Below are positions 24,734 through 34,690 of a stretch of DNA of 64,000 bases, piece after piece. The translations under genes were made by a program, and so were the position numbers. Source of the stretch: CADEED01 sp020442965 (GTDB taxonomy: Bacteria > Pseudomonadota > Gammaproteobacteria > Steroidobacterales > Steroidobacteraceae). The stretch is taken from positions 205,034 through 269,033 of the forward strand of contig JAWLAH010000004.1 in assembly GCA_041395525.1 (NCBI GenBank), written 5' to 3'. Under the pieces are notes generated by a model that searched no databases, was not told the DNA's origin, and saw nothing but the letters and a program-made list of their open reading frames with translations. How positions within the stretch are numbered: position 1 is the first letter of the stretch; the number at the start of each line of letters is the position of its first letter.

Positions 24734-25836
24734 CGATCGGCATCGTCGGCGCCGGCCAACTCGGGCGCATGCTGGCGTTGGCCGGCTATCCACTCGGTTT
24801 CGACTTCCTGTTTCTCGATCGCAGTGCGGCAACCCCAGCCGGGCAGCTCGCCCCAATACTGTGCGGCGACATGGCTTCACCCAAATTGTTAGCGCGACTC
24901 GCGCGGCGCTCCGCCGTGGTGACTTTCGATTGGGAAAACGCCTCTGTTGCCGGACTCAAACCGATCGCCCGACTGACCCGCGTCTTTCCGCCGATCGAGG
25001 CACTCGCGGCGGCCCAGGACCGATTGCGCGAGAAGCGGCTGTTCGAGGCACTCGGCATCCCCACGACGCGCTTCGCCGCCGTCGCATCGCGCAAGCAGTT
25101 GCTGGCCGCCATTGCGCAGGTCGGTTTGCCAGGTGTACTCAAGACACGTCACGGCGGCTACGACGGCAAGGGTCAATTTGTGATCCGCGGTCCGCGCGAC
25201 ATCGACCGGGCCTGGGATGCGCTCGGCGCGCTGCCATGCCTGTACGAGAATCTCGTGCCTTTTGATTACGAAGTCTCGGCGATCGGCGTGCGCGGAAGCG
25301 ATGGGGCGACGGCATTTTATCCGCTCAATCGCAACCTGCACCGTGGCGGCATTCTGCGGCTCACTCGCGCGCCCTTCGGTAGCACACCGCTAACACGGCG
25401 CGCCAACGCGGCGCTGCGCCGAATCCTGGATCACTTCGGCTATGTTGGCGTGCTCACGATCGAGTTCTTCGTGCATCGTGGGCGCCTGATCGCCAATGAA
25501 ATCGCGCCGCGCGTACACAACTCCGGTCACTGGACCATCGAAGGCGCCGTGACCAGTCAGTTCGAAAACCATATTCGCGCGATCACCGGCTTGCCGCTAG
25601 GCAGCACGCAGGCGCGGGGTCATAGGGCGATGATCAATCTGATCGGCACACTGCCACCACGTGCTGACTTGCTGGCACGGCCCGGTGTACATTTGCACGA
25701 CTACCGCAAAGATCCGCGACCGGATCGCAAACTCGGGCACATTACGCTGATAGCAGATTCCGCGGCGAGACGCGACAGCGGCGCTCGCGCGTTGCTGAGG
25801 CGCATCGATCGCGAGACCTGGGTCTCGTTTCGGTGA
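24730..25836 (+). CDS. purK: 5-(carboxyamino)imidazole ribonucleotide synthase
   Basis: PurK is an ATP-grasp enzyme making N5-CAIR from AIR and bicarbonate. The 368 residues show IGIVGAGQLGRMLALAGYPL at the N-terminus, LKTRHGGYDGKGQFVI (ATP-grasp), PFDYEVSAIGVRG, and the metal/ATP site IEFFVHRGRLIANEIAPRVH with NSGHWTIEGA. It is translationally coupled to purE by ATGA. Confidence 0.97.
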   Translation: MTIGIVGAGQLGRMLALAGYPLGFDFLFLDRSAATPAGQLAPILCGDMASPKLLARLARRSAVVTFDWENASVAGLKPIARLTRVFPPIEALAAAQDRLREKRLFEALGIPTTRFAAVASRKQLLAAIAQVGLPGVLKTRHGGYDGKGQFVIRGPRDIDRAWDALGALPCLYENLVPFDYEVSAIGVRGSDGATAFYPLNRNLHRGGILRLTRAPFGSTPLTRRANAALRRILDHFGYVGVLTIEFFVHRGRLIANEIAPRVHNSGHWTIEGAVTSQFENHIRAITGLPLGSTQARGHRAMINLIGTLPPRADLLARPGVHLHDYRKDPRPDRKLGHITLIADSAARRDSGARALLRRIDRETWVSFR

Positions 25837-25905
25837 TGGTGGGCGACCTGCGCTCGCGCTGCCGAGCGCCATGGCCGCGCGACTTGCCGTAATATCGCAA
25901 GCAAG

Positions 25906-27180
25906 ATGTATCTCGATCACTTCAAGCTGACGGAACTGCCATTCCGCCTGAGCCCCGATCCCCAGTTCCTGTACCTCTCGGCGGCGCACTCGCGTGCCAA
26001 AGCGTACATGGAATCCACCGTGATGTTCACCGACGGCTTCGTCGTGATCACCGGTGAGATCGGCGCGGGCAAGACCACCGTCATCGAGACGTTTCTGCGA
26101 ACGCTCGATGCCGACGTCGTAGTCGCGCAAGTGAATCAGACGCAGGTCTCCGCGGTCGAGTTCCTGCAAACGATTCTGGTGCAGTTCGGTTTCTCGCCCT
26201 TCAAGATGAAGAAGGCCGAATTGATCTCGACGATCAACACATTTCTCATCGAGCAGTTTGCCGCTGGGCGCAAGGTGCTGTTGGTCGTCGATGAAGCGCA
26301 AAACCTCTCGCTCAAAGTTCTGGAAGAGATTCGCCTCTTGTCCGGCATCGAGTCCACGAAAGAGAAAGTTCTACGGATCATCCTCGCGGGCCAACCAGAG
26401 CTCAACGAGAAGCTCGATTCGTCCGAACTGATTCAGCTCGCACAGCGCGTTCGTCTACGCTTTCACTTGAGCGCGCTGACACTCGAGGACATGAAGGGCT
26501 ATATCCGCCATCGCCTCGATGTGGCCGGCGCCGAGGGTCGCACGATTTTCGAATCGCGCGTGTTTCCGCAAATCTTCCGCTATACGGGCGGCGTGCCACG
26601 ACTGATCAATACACTGTGCGACACCGCGATGATGGCGGCATTCTCGAGCGATACCGACACGGTCACGCCGCAGGAATTGCAAGTTGCGATCACAGAGTTG
26701 CAATGGGTCGAATTCGCTGCCCGCACGCACACCCTGTCCTCGCATCAAAGCGGCACTCAATTGGATTCGGTCAATGCCGGCAGCGGCCGCATTTACGCTC
26801 GCATCGTGCTGCGCTGCAATGGCCAGACGATATCGGAGACACCGCTGCGCGTCGGGCGTCGCGTGGTCGGACGTACGACCGACAACGACGTACAGATCGA
26901 CAGTCGCTTCGTCAGCCGGCATCACTGCCAACTGTTGACTACCGAGCGCTCGACCGTGATCGAGGATTTGAACAGCACCAACGGCATCCACATGCGTGGC
27001 CGGCGCATTCGCCGCCAGACGCTGCGCAATGGCGACGTGATCACCATCGGCCAGCATGAGTTGTTATACGGGGACGAGCGGATCTCGGCCGACAATGCGG
27101 CGGTCGACACGATTCCCGGCGCGCATTCATCGAACGCGGACGCCGCCAGCAAGGCGACCGCCGCTGACGAGGCAGACTAA
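25906..27180 (+). CDS. ExeA-type AAA ATPase fused to an FHA domain
   Basis: The 424 residues begin with the GspA/ExeA/MshM-type ATPase signature YLDHFKLTELPFRLSPDP. They carry Walker A GEIGAGKTT (50-58), Walker B VLLVVDEAQNL (124-134), sensor AGQPEL (161-166) and the arginine-rich RYTGGVPRLINTLCD. After about residue 300 there is a complete FHA domain (314-388), with GRTTDNDVQI, SRFVSRHH and STNG, which should bind phosphothreonine. Related ATPases drive secretin assembly or polysaccharide export, but no such genes are adjacent; purK is upstream. A kinase-controlled assembly ATPase is an inference. Confidence 0.85.
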   Translation: MYLDHFKLTELPFRLSPDPQFLYLSAAHSRAKAYMESTVMFTDGFVVITGEIGAGKTTVIETFLRTLDADVVVAQVNQTQVSAVEFLQTILVQFGFSPFKMKKAELISTINTFLIEQFAAGRKVLLVVDEAQNLSLKVLEEIRLLSGIESTKEKVLRIILAGQPELNEKLDSSELIQLAQRVRLRFHLSALTLEDMKGYIRHRLDVAGAEGRTIFESRVFPQIFRYTGGVPRLINTLCDTAMMAAFSSDTDTVTPQELQVAITELQWVEFAARTHTLSSHQSGTQLDSVNAGSGRIYARIVLRCNGQTISETPLRVGRRVVGRTTDNDVQIDSRFVSRHHCQLLTTERSTVIEDLNSTNGIHMRGRRIRRQTLRNGDVITIGQHELLYGDERISADNAAVDTIPGAHSSNADAASKATAADEAD

Positions 27181-27344
27181 TACTGATGGATCTCTAGTAC
27201 GGTGTGCTTCCTTGCACTGCACGGAGCACCTGGGCCGCGCCGCGCACCGGTAGTCCGACCGGACCGCACGCGCAGCATTGTCGATCGATCGCCCGATCAA
27301 TGAGCGATCCGTTTCGATCGCAAGCATCGACAAATGCAGACCAA

Positions 27345-28811
27345 CTAGCCCGTGCCGCCCACCGTCAGGCCGTCGATGCGCAAGGTAGGCTGGCCGACGC
27401 CGACCGGCACACTCTGGCCTTCTTTGCCGCAGGTTCCCACGCCATCGTCGAGTTTCAGGTCGTTGCCGACCATCGACACACGTGTGAGCACGTCAGGCCC
27501 GTTGCCGATCAACGTCGCGCCCCTGATGGGAGCGCCAATCCGACCGTTCTCTATCAGGTAGGCCTCGCTGGCCGAGAACACGAACTTGCCCGACGTGATG
27601 TCTACCTGCCCGCCGCCGAAGTTCGCGGCATACACGCCCTGCTTCACCGAGGCGACGATCTCCTCGGCAGTGTGCTTCCCAGGACGCATGTAGGTGTTAG
27701 TCATGCGTGGCAAGGTCATATGCGCGAACGACTCCCGGCGACCGTTGCCGGTAGCGGCCACCCCCATCAGCCGCGCGTTGAGCTTGTCCTGCAGGTACCC
27801 CTTCAGCACGCCGTTCTCGATCAGCGTCGTGCAGCGCGTCGGCGTACCTTCGTCATCCACGTTGAGCGAGCCGCGTCGCTGCGACAATGTGCCGTCGTCC
27901 ACGACCGTGCACTCAGGTGATGCCACGCGGTCACCGATGCGGTTGGCGAACGCCGACGTGCCCTTGCGATTGAAGTCGCCCTCGAGCCCGTGCCCGATGG
28001 CCTCGTGCAACAGAATCCCAGGCCAGCCCGGCGCGAGAACAACGGTCATCGCACCCGCTGGCGCCGGAATGGCGTCCAGATTCACCAGCGCCTGGCGCAC
28101 GGCTTCGCGCGCCAGTGCCAGCGGCCGCTCACCGGCTACCAACTCGGGCAGTGAAATGCGGCCACCCGCCCCAGCATAGCCCGTTTCGCGCCGGCCGTTC
28201 TGCTCGACGATCACGCTCACATTCATGCGTACGAGCGGGCGCACGTCACCGGCCAGCGTCCCGTCGCTCGCCGCGACGAGCACAACCTCGTGCACCGCCG
28301 AGACACTTGCCATCACTTGCGTGACGCGTGGATCGAGCTTGCGCGTCTCGCGATCGATCCGCATCAGCCATTCGACCTTGTCATCATCCGCCAGACTAAC
28401 GACTGGATCGGCCGGCAGGTACAATCGATGGCCACTCGCTGGCAGCAATGCCTGCGCGCCCAATTCCTGTCCGCTCCTGGCGATGGCTCGGGCCGCTCTG
28501 GATGCCTCCTGCAATGCGGGCAGGATGATTTCGTCCGAATAGGCGAAACCTGTCTTCTCGCCCGATAGCGCGCGTACCCCCACGCCCTGCTCGATGTGGG
28601 CACTGCCGTCCTTGACCATCCCGTCTTCGAGCGCCCAGCTCTCCTCGCGCGACAGCTGAAAGTAAATATCCGCGGCATCGATCGTCGAGGACATGATGCT
28701 GCCAAGAACGGCGTGGATTCGATCGAGATCGAGCCCGCCCGGCTTCAGGATCAAGTCCTGGGCGATCGCGAGTGAATCGGGGGCGGCTGCAAGGGCGGCG
28801 GTGGCATTCAT
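27345..28811 (-). CDS. tldD: Metalloprotease TldD
   Basis: TldD is the zinc-bearing subunit of the TldD/TldE protease. The 488 residues include the HExxxH metal motif in LLHEAIGHGLEGDFNRKGTS, with the upstream VVLAPGWPGI and the C-terminal GGQVDITSGKFVFSASEAYL. The partner pmbA is at 22337. It is the last gene of the long minus-strand run rng-yhdP-nitrilase-tldD and follows the nitrilase by 15 bases. The 164 bases between it and the ATPase gene hold only weak inverted repeats. Confidence 0.96.
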   Translation of the reverse strand: MNATAALAAAPDSLAIAQDLILKPGGLDLDRIHAVLGSIMSSTIDAADIYFQLSREESWALEDGMVKDGSAHIEQGVGVRALSGEKTGFAYSDEIILPALQEASRAARAIARSGQELGAQALLPASGHRLYLPADPVVSLADDDKVEWLMRIDRETRKLDPRVTQVMASVSAVHEVVLVAASDGTLAGDVRPLVRMNVSVIVEQNGRRETGYAGAGGRISLPELVAGERPLALAREAVRQALVNLDAIPAPAGAMTVVLAPGWPGILLHEAIGHGLEGDFNRKGTSAFANRIGDRVASPECTVVDDGTLSQRRGSLNVDDEGTPTRCTTLIENGVLKGYLQDKLNARLMGVAATGNGRRESFAHMTLPRMTNTYMRPGKHTAEEIVASVKQGVYAANFGGGQVDITSGKFVFSASEAYLIENGRIGAPIRGATLIGNGPDVLTRVSMVGNDLKLDDGVGTCGKEGQSVPVGVGQPTLRIDGLTVGGTG

Positions 28812-28826
28812 CCAGCTACTGTGGGG

Positions 28827-29639
28827 TCAAAGCACGCGGTGTTCAAGCGATGGGAAGGCTTGACGTCGCGCGATCTGCTCCGCCAGGTCGATTTCGGCCG
28901 TCACTACCCCCGTGCCCGCCGGCAAGCGGGCGAGAACCTGGCCCCAATGATCCACGATCATCGAGTCACCATACGTCCTGCGACCGTTCGGATGGGTTCC
29001 CCACTGCGCCGGCGCGATCAGTCCCGCGAGGTTCTCGATCGCACGCGCGCGCAGCAAGACCTCCCAATGCGCCTGCCCGGTGGGCACTGTAAAGGCCGAC
29101 GGCAGCACGAAGAGTTCGGCCCCGCGTTGCGATAGCCGACGAAACAGCTCCGGAAAACGTATGTCGTAGCACACGGCGAGACCGAGCTTGCCAGCAGGCG
29201 TATCGACGAGCTGCGGCGCCTGACCGGGCGCCACATGCGCCGACTCGCGATAGGATTCGCCGGCTGTCGGCAAATCGACGTCGAACAGGTGAATTTTGTC
29301 GTAGCGCGCGACGCGCTGCCCGTCGGCGTCGAAAACCAGCAGGGCCGATGACACTCGTCCGTCGCGCGCGATCGACTGGAGTGGCAGGGTGCCGCCCACT
29401 ATCCACAGCCGCAGATCGCGCGCCGTGGCCGACAGGAAATCCTGCATGGGACCGCTGCCATCCGCCTCGGCCACCGCGCGCTTGTCCATATCATTGCGGC
29501 CGAGAAAGGCAAAATTTTCCGGCAACGCGGCGAGCTCGGCACCCGCCGCACGCGCCTGGCGCAGCAACACATGAGCCGCCTCAAGATTTGCGCGGATGTC
29601 CGGGCCGCTGGTCATCTGAATGGCTGCCAGTTTCGTCAT
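28827..29639 (-). CDS. Nitrilase/carbon-nitrogen hydrolase (deaminated glutathione amidase-like)
   Basis: This 270-residue nitrilase-superfamily amidase has the catalytic triad visible as LPENFAFLG (Glu), YDKIHLFDVDLP (Lys) and AVCYDIRFPELFR (Cys). The close match of KIHLFDVDLP and HWEVLLRARAIENLAG to the Nit1/YbeM group points to a repair enzyme for deaminated glutathione. I start at ATG 29639, which overlaps the yhdP stop as ATGA; the frame runs 15 codons further upstream. The yhdP-nitrilase-tldD order is conserved in related gammaproteobacteria. Confidence 0.9.
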   Translation of the reverse strand: MTKLAAIQMTSGPDIRANLEAAHVLLRQARAAGAELAALPENFAFLGRNDMDKRAVAEADGSGPMQDFLSATARDLRLWIVGGTLPLQSIARDGRVSSALLVFDADGQRVARYDKIHLFDVDLPTAGESYRESAHVAPGQAPQLVDTPAGKLGLAVCYDIRFPELFRRLSQRGAELFVLPSAFTVPTGQAHWEVLLRARAIENLAGLIAPAQWGTHPNGRRTYGDSMIVDHWGQVLARLPAGTGVVTAEIDLAEQIARRQAFPSLEHRVL

Positions 29640-32600
29640 TCGTTGGCCTGCTGTGAGAGTGGTGTCACGAACGGAGCATCCCAATCGCCAACGATCCGAA
29701 ATGCCAACGGCGTCCCATCAGGTGCGGGGCCGGGTGCGGGCGTCGCCGCAGATTCGCCCTGCAGTCGATTGCGCAGCGCAGCCCAAGCGGCTGCTAGTCG
29801 CGATTTTTCGGCGGTGGGCGCCGTCTCCGACGACGTATCGGACATTCGTTGCCAGTCGACATCCAGATCGTAGTCGCGCTTCACAAGATCGATGCGGCCG
29901 TGTGCGCCCAGCTCACCTTGTGCGCTCTGCAACTGCCAGCGGTCCAGCACCGCAACCCCCGTTTCAATCCGCAGTTTGGCGGACAACGCCGAAAATGCCG
30001 ACACATCGCTCGAACCGCTGCCAGGTTCGCCTGTGGTGATCGCGGCGGGCGCGAGCCACGCAACCGGAATCGTCGTCGCCGAGCGTGCTAACAGGATGCC
30101 GTCCGACAAGCTGAGCGCAATATCACCCGACAACGCAGCAATACTCGGTCGTTCATTGGCCGGCCAGCTGAACGATCCGTCGGTCACGAATCGCTGCGCT
30201 TTCACGCCGAGCCCAAGCCCTAACATGTCGAGCAGCCGGTCGGCAGGGTCCGCCTCCAGCTGCCAAACTAGTTGGCACGCGCGCGCGCAACGACCGCGCA
30301 TCTCACCATCGCGCCAGAGCGCCGCCATTCGTGCGCTCTCGAGCTGCGCGGCACCGCGTTCGAGCAGCAACCTTCCCGCGAGCGGTCCGAGCGATTTCGA
30401 GTCAAGTCTGACGTCCTTGACCGCCAAGTCAACGCCCCAAGGCTGCTCCGCGCTGATCAGCGTCCGCACGGCTGCCAGAATCGCCGGCGTTCGCGTGACA
30501 TCGAGCGTCTCGAGTGCCACGGTCCAGCGGCGATCCCCCTCGTCCAAGCGCTTTGCGGAACCGATCATCCCAGGCAACACCATCTGCACTTGCAGCGCGC
30601 CGGCGGTCGCATCGATGGTCAACCTCTGCTCGCGATTCGCTTGCAAGGACCAGACCGCGCCCTTGTCGGTCAGTGTCGCTTGCAAGGTGACCGGTAACGC
30701 TTGCCCAGCACGCTTGGCATACGGCGCGGGCAGAGTGCTCTCGAGCCCCGTCAGACTTGAATCGACCGACAATTGCGCCGGCTGGTCGTCACGTGCGGGC
30801 GCGAGCGATCCGGTCCAGGTGATCTCCCCTGCAGAGCGCGCGTCTGCTGATATACGCAGCGCTCTCGCCAACTCGCCGGCATCCGCGATGCCTCGTAACG
30901 CCAGGATCGGTGGCGCTCCCTCGACCGCATCGCCCGTGGGCTGCCGCAGCGCCAGTTGCACTGTACCGCCGAACCAGTCGCCTTCGAGAGTCGATCGCGT
31001 TGGTCGTTGCTCGGCGAATTCCAGCGTACCGCGCAGTCGGTTGATAGCCGGTAGCGGAGCCGGCAGTGTCAGTGCGGCGTCGCCGACACGGATGGTTCCG
31101 CGCCACTGCCCGACAGCGGCGCCCGCCGCATCCAGGCTTGCCCGCAGATCGACCGTTGCCGCGCCGCTGCCGTGCAGAGTGGCGAGAATTGGCCATTTTT
31201 CGCGTAGCCAGGGCGAGTCCAGGTGCAAACTTCCCTTGGCGGCGACACGACCCGCACCGTTGGCTGGCAGTTCCAGGCGCGCACTCTCGAGGGCGACATC
31301 CTCGATGCGCCCACCGACAAGCGCCAGCGTAGTTGCACCGCCTTCGAGCACGAGCTTGCCCTGCGACTCGCGCAATTCCGCATCGAGCGCATCGACCCGC
31401 CAGACGAGCGCCGCGATCTGCGCCGCGATGCGCGTCTCGTCGGTCTTGACGCGGAACTCGCCAACGGCCGTACGTGTGCCGCGCAACGCCAGTTCGGCGC
31501 GCACCACCCGGCCGTCGCGCAGCGGTGCGAGTGCCTTCACGAGCGTGCTGTCGGGTGCGATTCGCGCCAACGCATCCCGGGTTGCCACAGCATCAGCGCC
31601 ATCAGTCACGACGTCGATCGCGACCGGCCCTTCCGATTCCAGTCCAACGGTGCCGTCGATCGTAACGGTCGACCGGGGCGACGTCACGGTGAGTTGATCA
31701 AGTTGTAAGGTGCGGTGATCGTGATCGCCGGTCATTGCGATTTTGCCGGCGAGCGTGACCACTTCGCTCGCGGCGGACGCGTCCGCGAGCCCATCCTCAC
31801 GCGATGAAAAAGTGACAGGCTGACCGGGAGCCGGCTCAAACGACCAATGATTCGATTCGCCTGTCAGCGTTCCGCTGACATCGGACGCGCTCATTCTGAG
31901 CGCGGGGAACTCTCCGGCGAGTCCGCGTATGCCTGCGCTCAAACTGAATGTCGCCGCGACATCACCGGCGTCGCGCACGGTCAAACGAAGCTGCTGCAGC
32001 TCGCCGCTGTTGCGATCGAGTTCCTCTGGCCAAGCGCTTGGCGTGCCGCGAGACGCGACTGCGGCAAGAAAACGGGCGACTGGCATGGGCAGCACCTGAC
32101 TGCTTACCACCGACGCTGACGTGTCCGCATCGACGACGATCGAAAGCGCTGCGCTGGCGCCCGGTCCCGCCTCGGGCGCGACGTAAAAGTTGTCGATGTC
32201 GATCCGCAAGCGCCGCGCAACGCGGCGTAGCTGCCCGGTCATATCGACCCGCTCGAAACGCCAGGCAACGCCGTCGCCCGGATCCGCAGTCGGACCACTC
32301 GACTTGAACGCTACGCGCCGCAGGTTGGCCTGCCACCGACCACTAACCACTTCGCCAGCCACCACAGTACCACGCGCATCGAGCGTGACCTGCCCCTGCG
32401 CCCCGCGATCGCTCGCGAACTCCGTCAACGACACGCCGCGGCCAATGACGCGCAGTTCGCCATCGACCGCATTCGGTCGGGTATTGATACCTTCCAGCTC
32501 GATCGAAACAAACACACTCCGGCCGATCAGCTCCGGCAACAACACTGAACCATATCCCGACACGCCATCGCCATCGCGCCGCACGACAGCTTGGCTTACC

Positions 32601-33193
32601 TTCATGGTGCGCGCGGTGCCATCGCGAGCATCGACGATGCGTAGCGTGCCGGCTTGCACGTCGAACTGGCCCTGCGGCATGGAACGCACCGTGTCAACGA
32701 GACGACGCAGCCAGCTTGCAGTCTCCGCCGGTGCTGCAGCGGCAGCGCGCGGGGACACGGGTTCGCTCGAGGTTGGCTCACGCCGCGCTATCACCTCAAT
32801 GTCCGGGGCTAACAGCACGACTCGACCTAACGATAGCTCGCCGCCGCGAAAAATCCCCCAGGTATCGAGGTTGAGCTGCACCTCAGGCGCGAGCGCGCGA
32901 AAACGCCGGCCGCTTGGCTCCGCAAGTTCGACGCGCGTGAGGACTGCGCGCACGCCGCGCCAGCCCCAACCCACACGCATGGACGCAAAGCGCACCTCGA
33001 GACCAGTGCGTTGTTCGAACAGGCGCTCGATCACCGCGCGCTGCTGCGGTACACGCGCCACTACCACGCGTCCAAGCATCAATGCGGTGAGCGCCAACAC
33101 GCCGACGCCGAGCAATACTCCCCCCGCGCGGCGCCACGACGCCCGCCGGTACCAAAGTAGCTCTGGCTGTTCGTGCTGACCCGGCGTGCGCAT
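29636..33193 (-). CDS. yhdP: YhdP family AsmA-like phospholipid transport protein
   Basis: This 1185-residue protein has one N-terminal membrane helix (about 22-44, AGGVLLGVGVLALTALMLG), a conserved juxtamembrane FEQRTGLEVRFASMRVGW, and a very long beta-rich periplasmic part ending in SAQGELGAHGRIDLVKRDYD. This is the AsmA/TamB-like architecture (TIGR02099) now tied to phospholipid transport to the outer membrane alongside TamB and YdbH. It follows rng by 15 bases and overlaps the nitrilase by four, as in the rng-yhdP-tldD cluster of E. coli. Confidence 0.92.
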   Translation of the reverse strand: MRTPGQHEQPELLWYRRASWRRAGGVLLGVGVLALTALMLGRVVVARVPQQRAVIERLFEQRTGLEVRFASMRVGWGWRGVRAVLTRVELAEPSGRRFRALAPEVQLNLDTWGIFRGGELSLGRVVLLAPDIEVIARREPTSSEPVSPRAAAAAPAETASWLRRLVDTVRSMPQGQFDVQAGTLRIVDARDGTARTMKVSQAVVRRDGDGVSGYGSVLLPELIGRSVFVSIELEGINTRPNAVDGELRVIGRGVSLTEFASDRGAQGQVTLDARGTVVAGEVVSGRWQANLRRVAFKSSGPTADPGDGVAWRFERVDMTGQLRRVARRLRIDIDNFYVAPEAGPGASAALSIVVDADTSASVVSSQVLPMPVARFLAAVASRGTPSAWPEELDRNSGELQQLRLTVRDAGDVAATFSLSAGIRGLAGEFPALRMSASDVSGTLTGESNHWSFEPAPGQPVTFSSREDGLADASAASEVVTLAGKIAMTGDHDHRTLQLDQLTVTSPRSTVTIDGTVGLESEGPVAIDVVTDGADAVATRDALARIAPDSTLVKALAPLRDGRVVRAELALRGTRTAVGEFRVKTDETRIAAQIAALVWRVDALDAELRESQGKLVLEGGATTLALVGGRIEDVALESARLELPANGAGRVAAKGSLHLDSPWLREKWPILATLHGSGAATVDLRASLDAAGAAVGQWRGTIRVGDAALTLPAPLPAINRLRGTLEFAEQRPTRSTLEGDWFGGTVQLALRQPTGDAVEGAPPILALRGIADAGELARALRISADARSAGEITWTGSLAPARDDQPAQLSVDSSLTGLESTLPAPYAKRAGQALPVTLQATLTDKGAVWSLQANREQRLTIDATAGALQVQMVLPGMIGSAKRLDEGDRRWTVALETLDVTRTPAILAAVRTLISAEQPWGVDLAVKDVRLDSKSLGPLAGRLLLERGAAQLESARMAALWRDGEMRGRCARACQLVWQLEADPADRLLDMLGLGLGVKAQRFVTDGSFSWPANERPSIAALSGDIALSLSDGILLARSATTIPVAWLAPAAITTGEPGSGSSDVSAFSALSAKLRIETGVAVLDRWQLQSAQGELGAHGRIDLVKRDYDLDVDWQRMSDTSSETAPTAEKSRLAAAWAALRNRLQGESAATPAPGPAPDGTPLAFRIVGDWDAPFVTPLSQQANE

Positions 33194-33208
33194 CAGAGCA
33201 GTAACAGG

Positions 33209-34678
33209 CTAAACGAGCACGACGTCGTACTGATCAAAGCCATACAGCGCCTCGGCTTGCAAGCGAATGGGCCGCCCAACCTGGCCCTCGAGCTCGGCGA
33301 GCGGCGCAGAGTCTTCGTCGAGCAAGCGGTCGATAACATCCTGGTGGGCAAGGATCAGTAATTCTTTACTCGCGAACTGGCGGCTCTGGCGCACGACTTC
33401 CCGAAAGATCTCATTTGCGACCGTCTCGGAAGTGCGCACAAAACCGCGTCCTTCACAGGTCGGACAAGCCTGGCACAGCAGATGTTCCAGACTCTCGCGC
33501 GTGCGCTTGCGGGTCATCTCCACGAGCCCAAGCGGCGACACACTCGAGACATGGCACTGGGCGCGATCGGCCGCCAGCGCGCCCTCGAGCGCGGCCAATA
33601 CCTGCTCGCGATGCGCAGCATCGATCATATCGATGAAGTCGATGATGATGATTCCCCCGAGGTTGCGCAGACGGAGTTGGCGCGCGATCGAAACCGCTGC
33701 TTCGAGATTGGTGCGGAAGATCGTGTCTTCGAGATTGCGATGTCCAACAAAGCCACCGGTATTGACGTCGATTGTCGTCAAAGCCTCGGTCTGGTCGACG
33801 ATCAGGTACCCACCCGATTTCAGTGTGACCTGCCGATCGAGCGCGCGATCCACATCCTGCTCGATCGCGTGCAGATCGAACAGCGGCCGACCGTTGGTGT
33901 ACAGATCGATGCGCGTGGGACTGTGCGGCATGAACGTTCGGGCGAACTCACGAAGTTCGGCGTGCGTGGTCGGATTGTCGACTAGCACACGATCGACGCC
34001 CCGGCTCAACTCATCACGCAACATACGCAGCGGCAATGCCAGATCCTCGTGCACCAGATTGCCGGCCGCCGTGCGCGCGGTCGATTCACGGACGTGCTCC
34101 CACAGTCGCCCGAGATACAGAACATCGGCGCGCAGCGCTTCAGCGCTCGCGCCGCTGGCAGCCGTGCGCAATATGTAGCCACCCTCTGGTCGGTGTGGCG
34201 TGAGCTCGGCCATGATGGACTTCAAGCGACTGCGCTCCAACTCGTCGTCGATCCGCGTCGAGACGCCGATGCCTTCGCCGCGCGGCATGAATACTAACAA
34301 GCGTGACGGCAAGGCGACAAATGTCGTAAGTCGTGCGCCTTTGGTGCCGATCGGCTCCTTGACAACCTGTACGAGTATCTCGTCACCTTCGGTCACCAGG
34401 CGACGAATGTCGTCGACCGCAGGTGCACTGACTATCGTATCGTCAGGACGCGCCAGCGCGATGTCGTTGACATGCAGGAACGCCGTGCGCTCAAGACCGA
34501 TCTCGATGAATGCGGCCTGCATGCCAGGCAGCACTCGTTGCACCTTACCCTTGAAAATATTGCTGACGATGCTACGGCGACTCGCGCGCTCTATGAACAG
34601 CTCGGCGAGCACACCACCCTCGACGAGCGCCGCGCGCGTCTCGCGTGGAGCAACATTGATCAAGATCTCAGTCGTCAA
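33209..34678 (-). CDS. rng: Ribonuclease G
   Basis: RNase G processes 16S rRNA 5' ends and decays mRNAs. The 489 residues show the start ILINVAPRETRAALVEGGVL, the S1-like RNA-binding region SIVSNIFKGKVQRVLPGMQA, the catalytic metal site GGIIIIDFIDMIDAAHREQV and the zinc-link CPTCEGRGFV. It lacks the long C-terminal scaffold of RNase E. The start is TTG 34678 with GAGG five bases upstream. It follows maf by 12 bases. Confidence 0.96.
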   Translation of the reverse strand: MTTEILINVAPRETRAALVEGGVLAELFIERASRRSIVSNIFKGKVQRVLPGMQAAFIEIGLERTAFLHVNDIALARPDDTIVSAPAVDDIRRLVTEGDEILVQVVKEPIGTKGARLTTFVALPSRLLVFMPRGEGIGVSTRIDDELERSRLKSIMAELTPHRPEGGYILRTAASGASAEALRADVLYLGRLWEHVRESTARTAAGNLVHEDLALPLRMLRDELSRGVDRVLVDNPTTHAELREFARTFMPHSPTRIDLYTNGRPLFDLHAIEQDVDRALDRQVTLKSGGYLIVDQTEALTTIDVNTGGFVGHRNLEDTIFRTNLEAAVSIARQLRLRNLGGIIIIDFIDMIDAAHREQVLAALEGALAADRAQCHVSSVSPLGLVEMTRKRTRESLEHLLCQACPTCEGRGFVRTSETVANEIFREVVRQSRQFASKELLILAHQDVIDRLLDEDSAPLAELEGQVGRPIRLQAEALYGFDQYDVVLV

Positions 34679-34690
34679 ACGAGCCTCGCA

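Noticed and set aside
27181..27344. Possible terminator or small RNA between the FHA-ATPase gene and tldD
   Set aside because: Only short imperfect inverted repeats are visible, with no T-run, promoter or ribosome-site/ORF pair.
29892..31697. 601-codon open frame on the plus strand
   Set aside because: It is entirely antisense to yhdP, its Ser/Arg/Ala-rich translation has no domain, and long antisense frames are expected opposite G+C-rich genes. The same applies to long antisense frames over the second TonB receptor (50095-51579) and 11313-12167.
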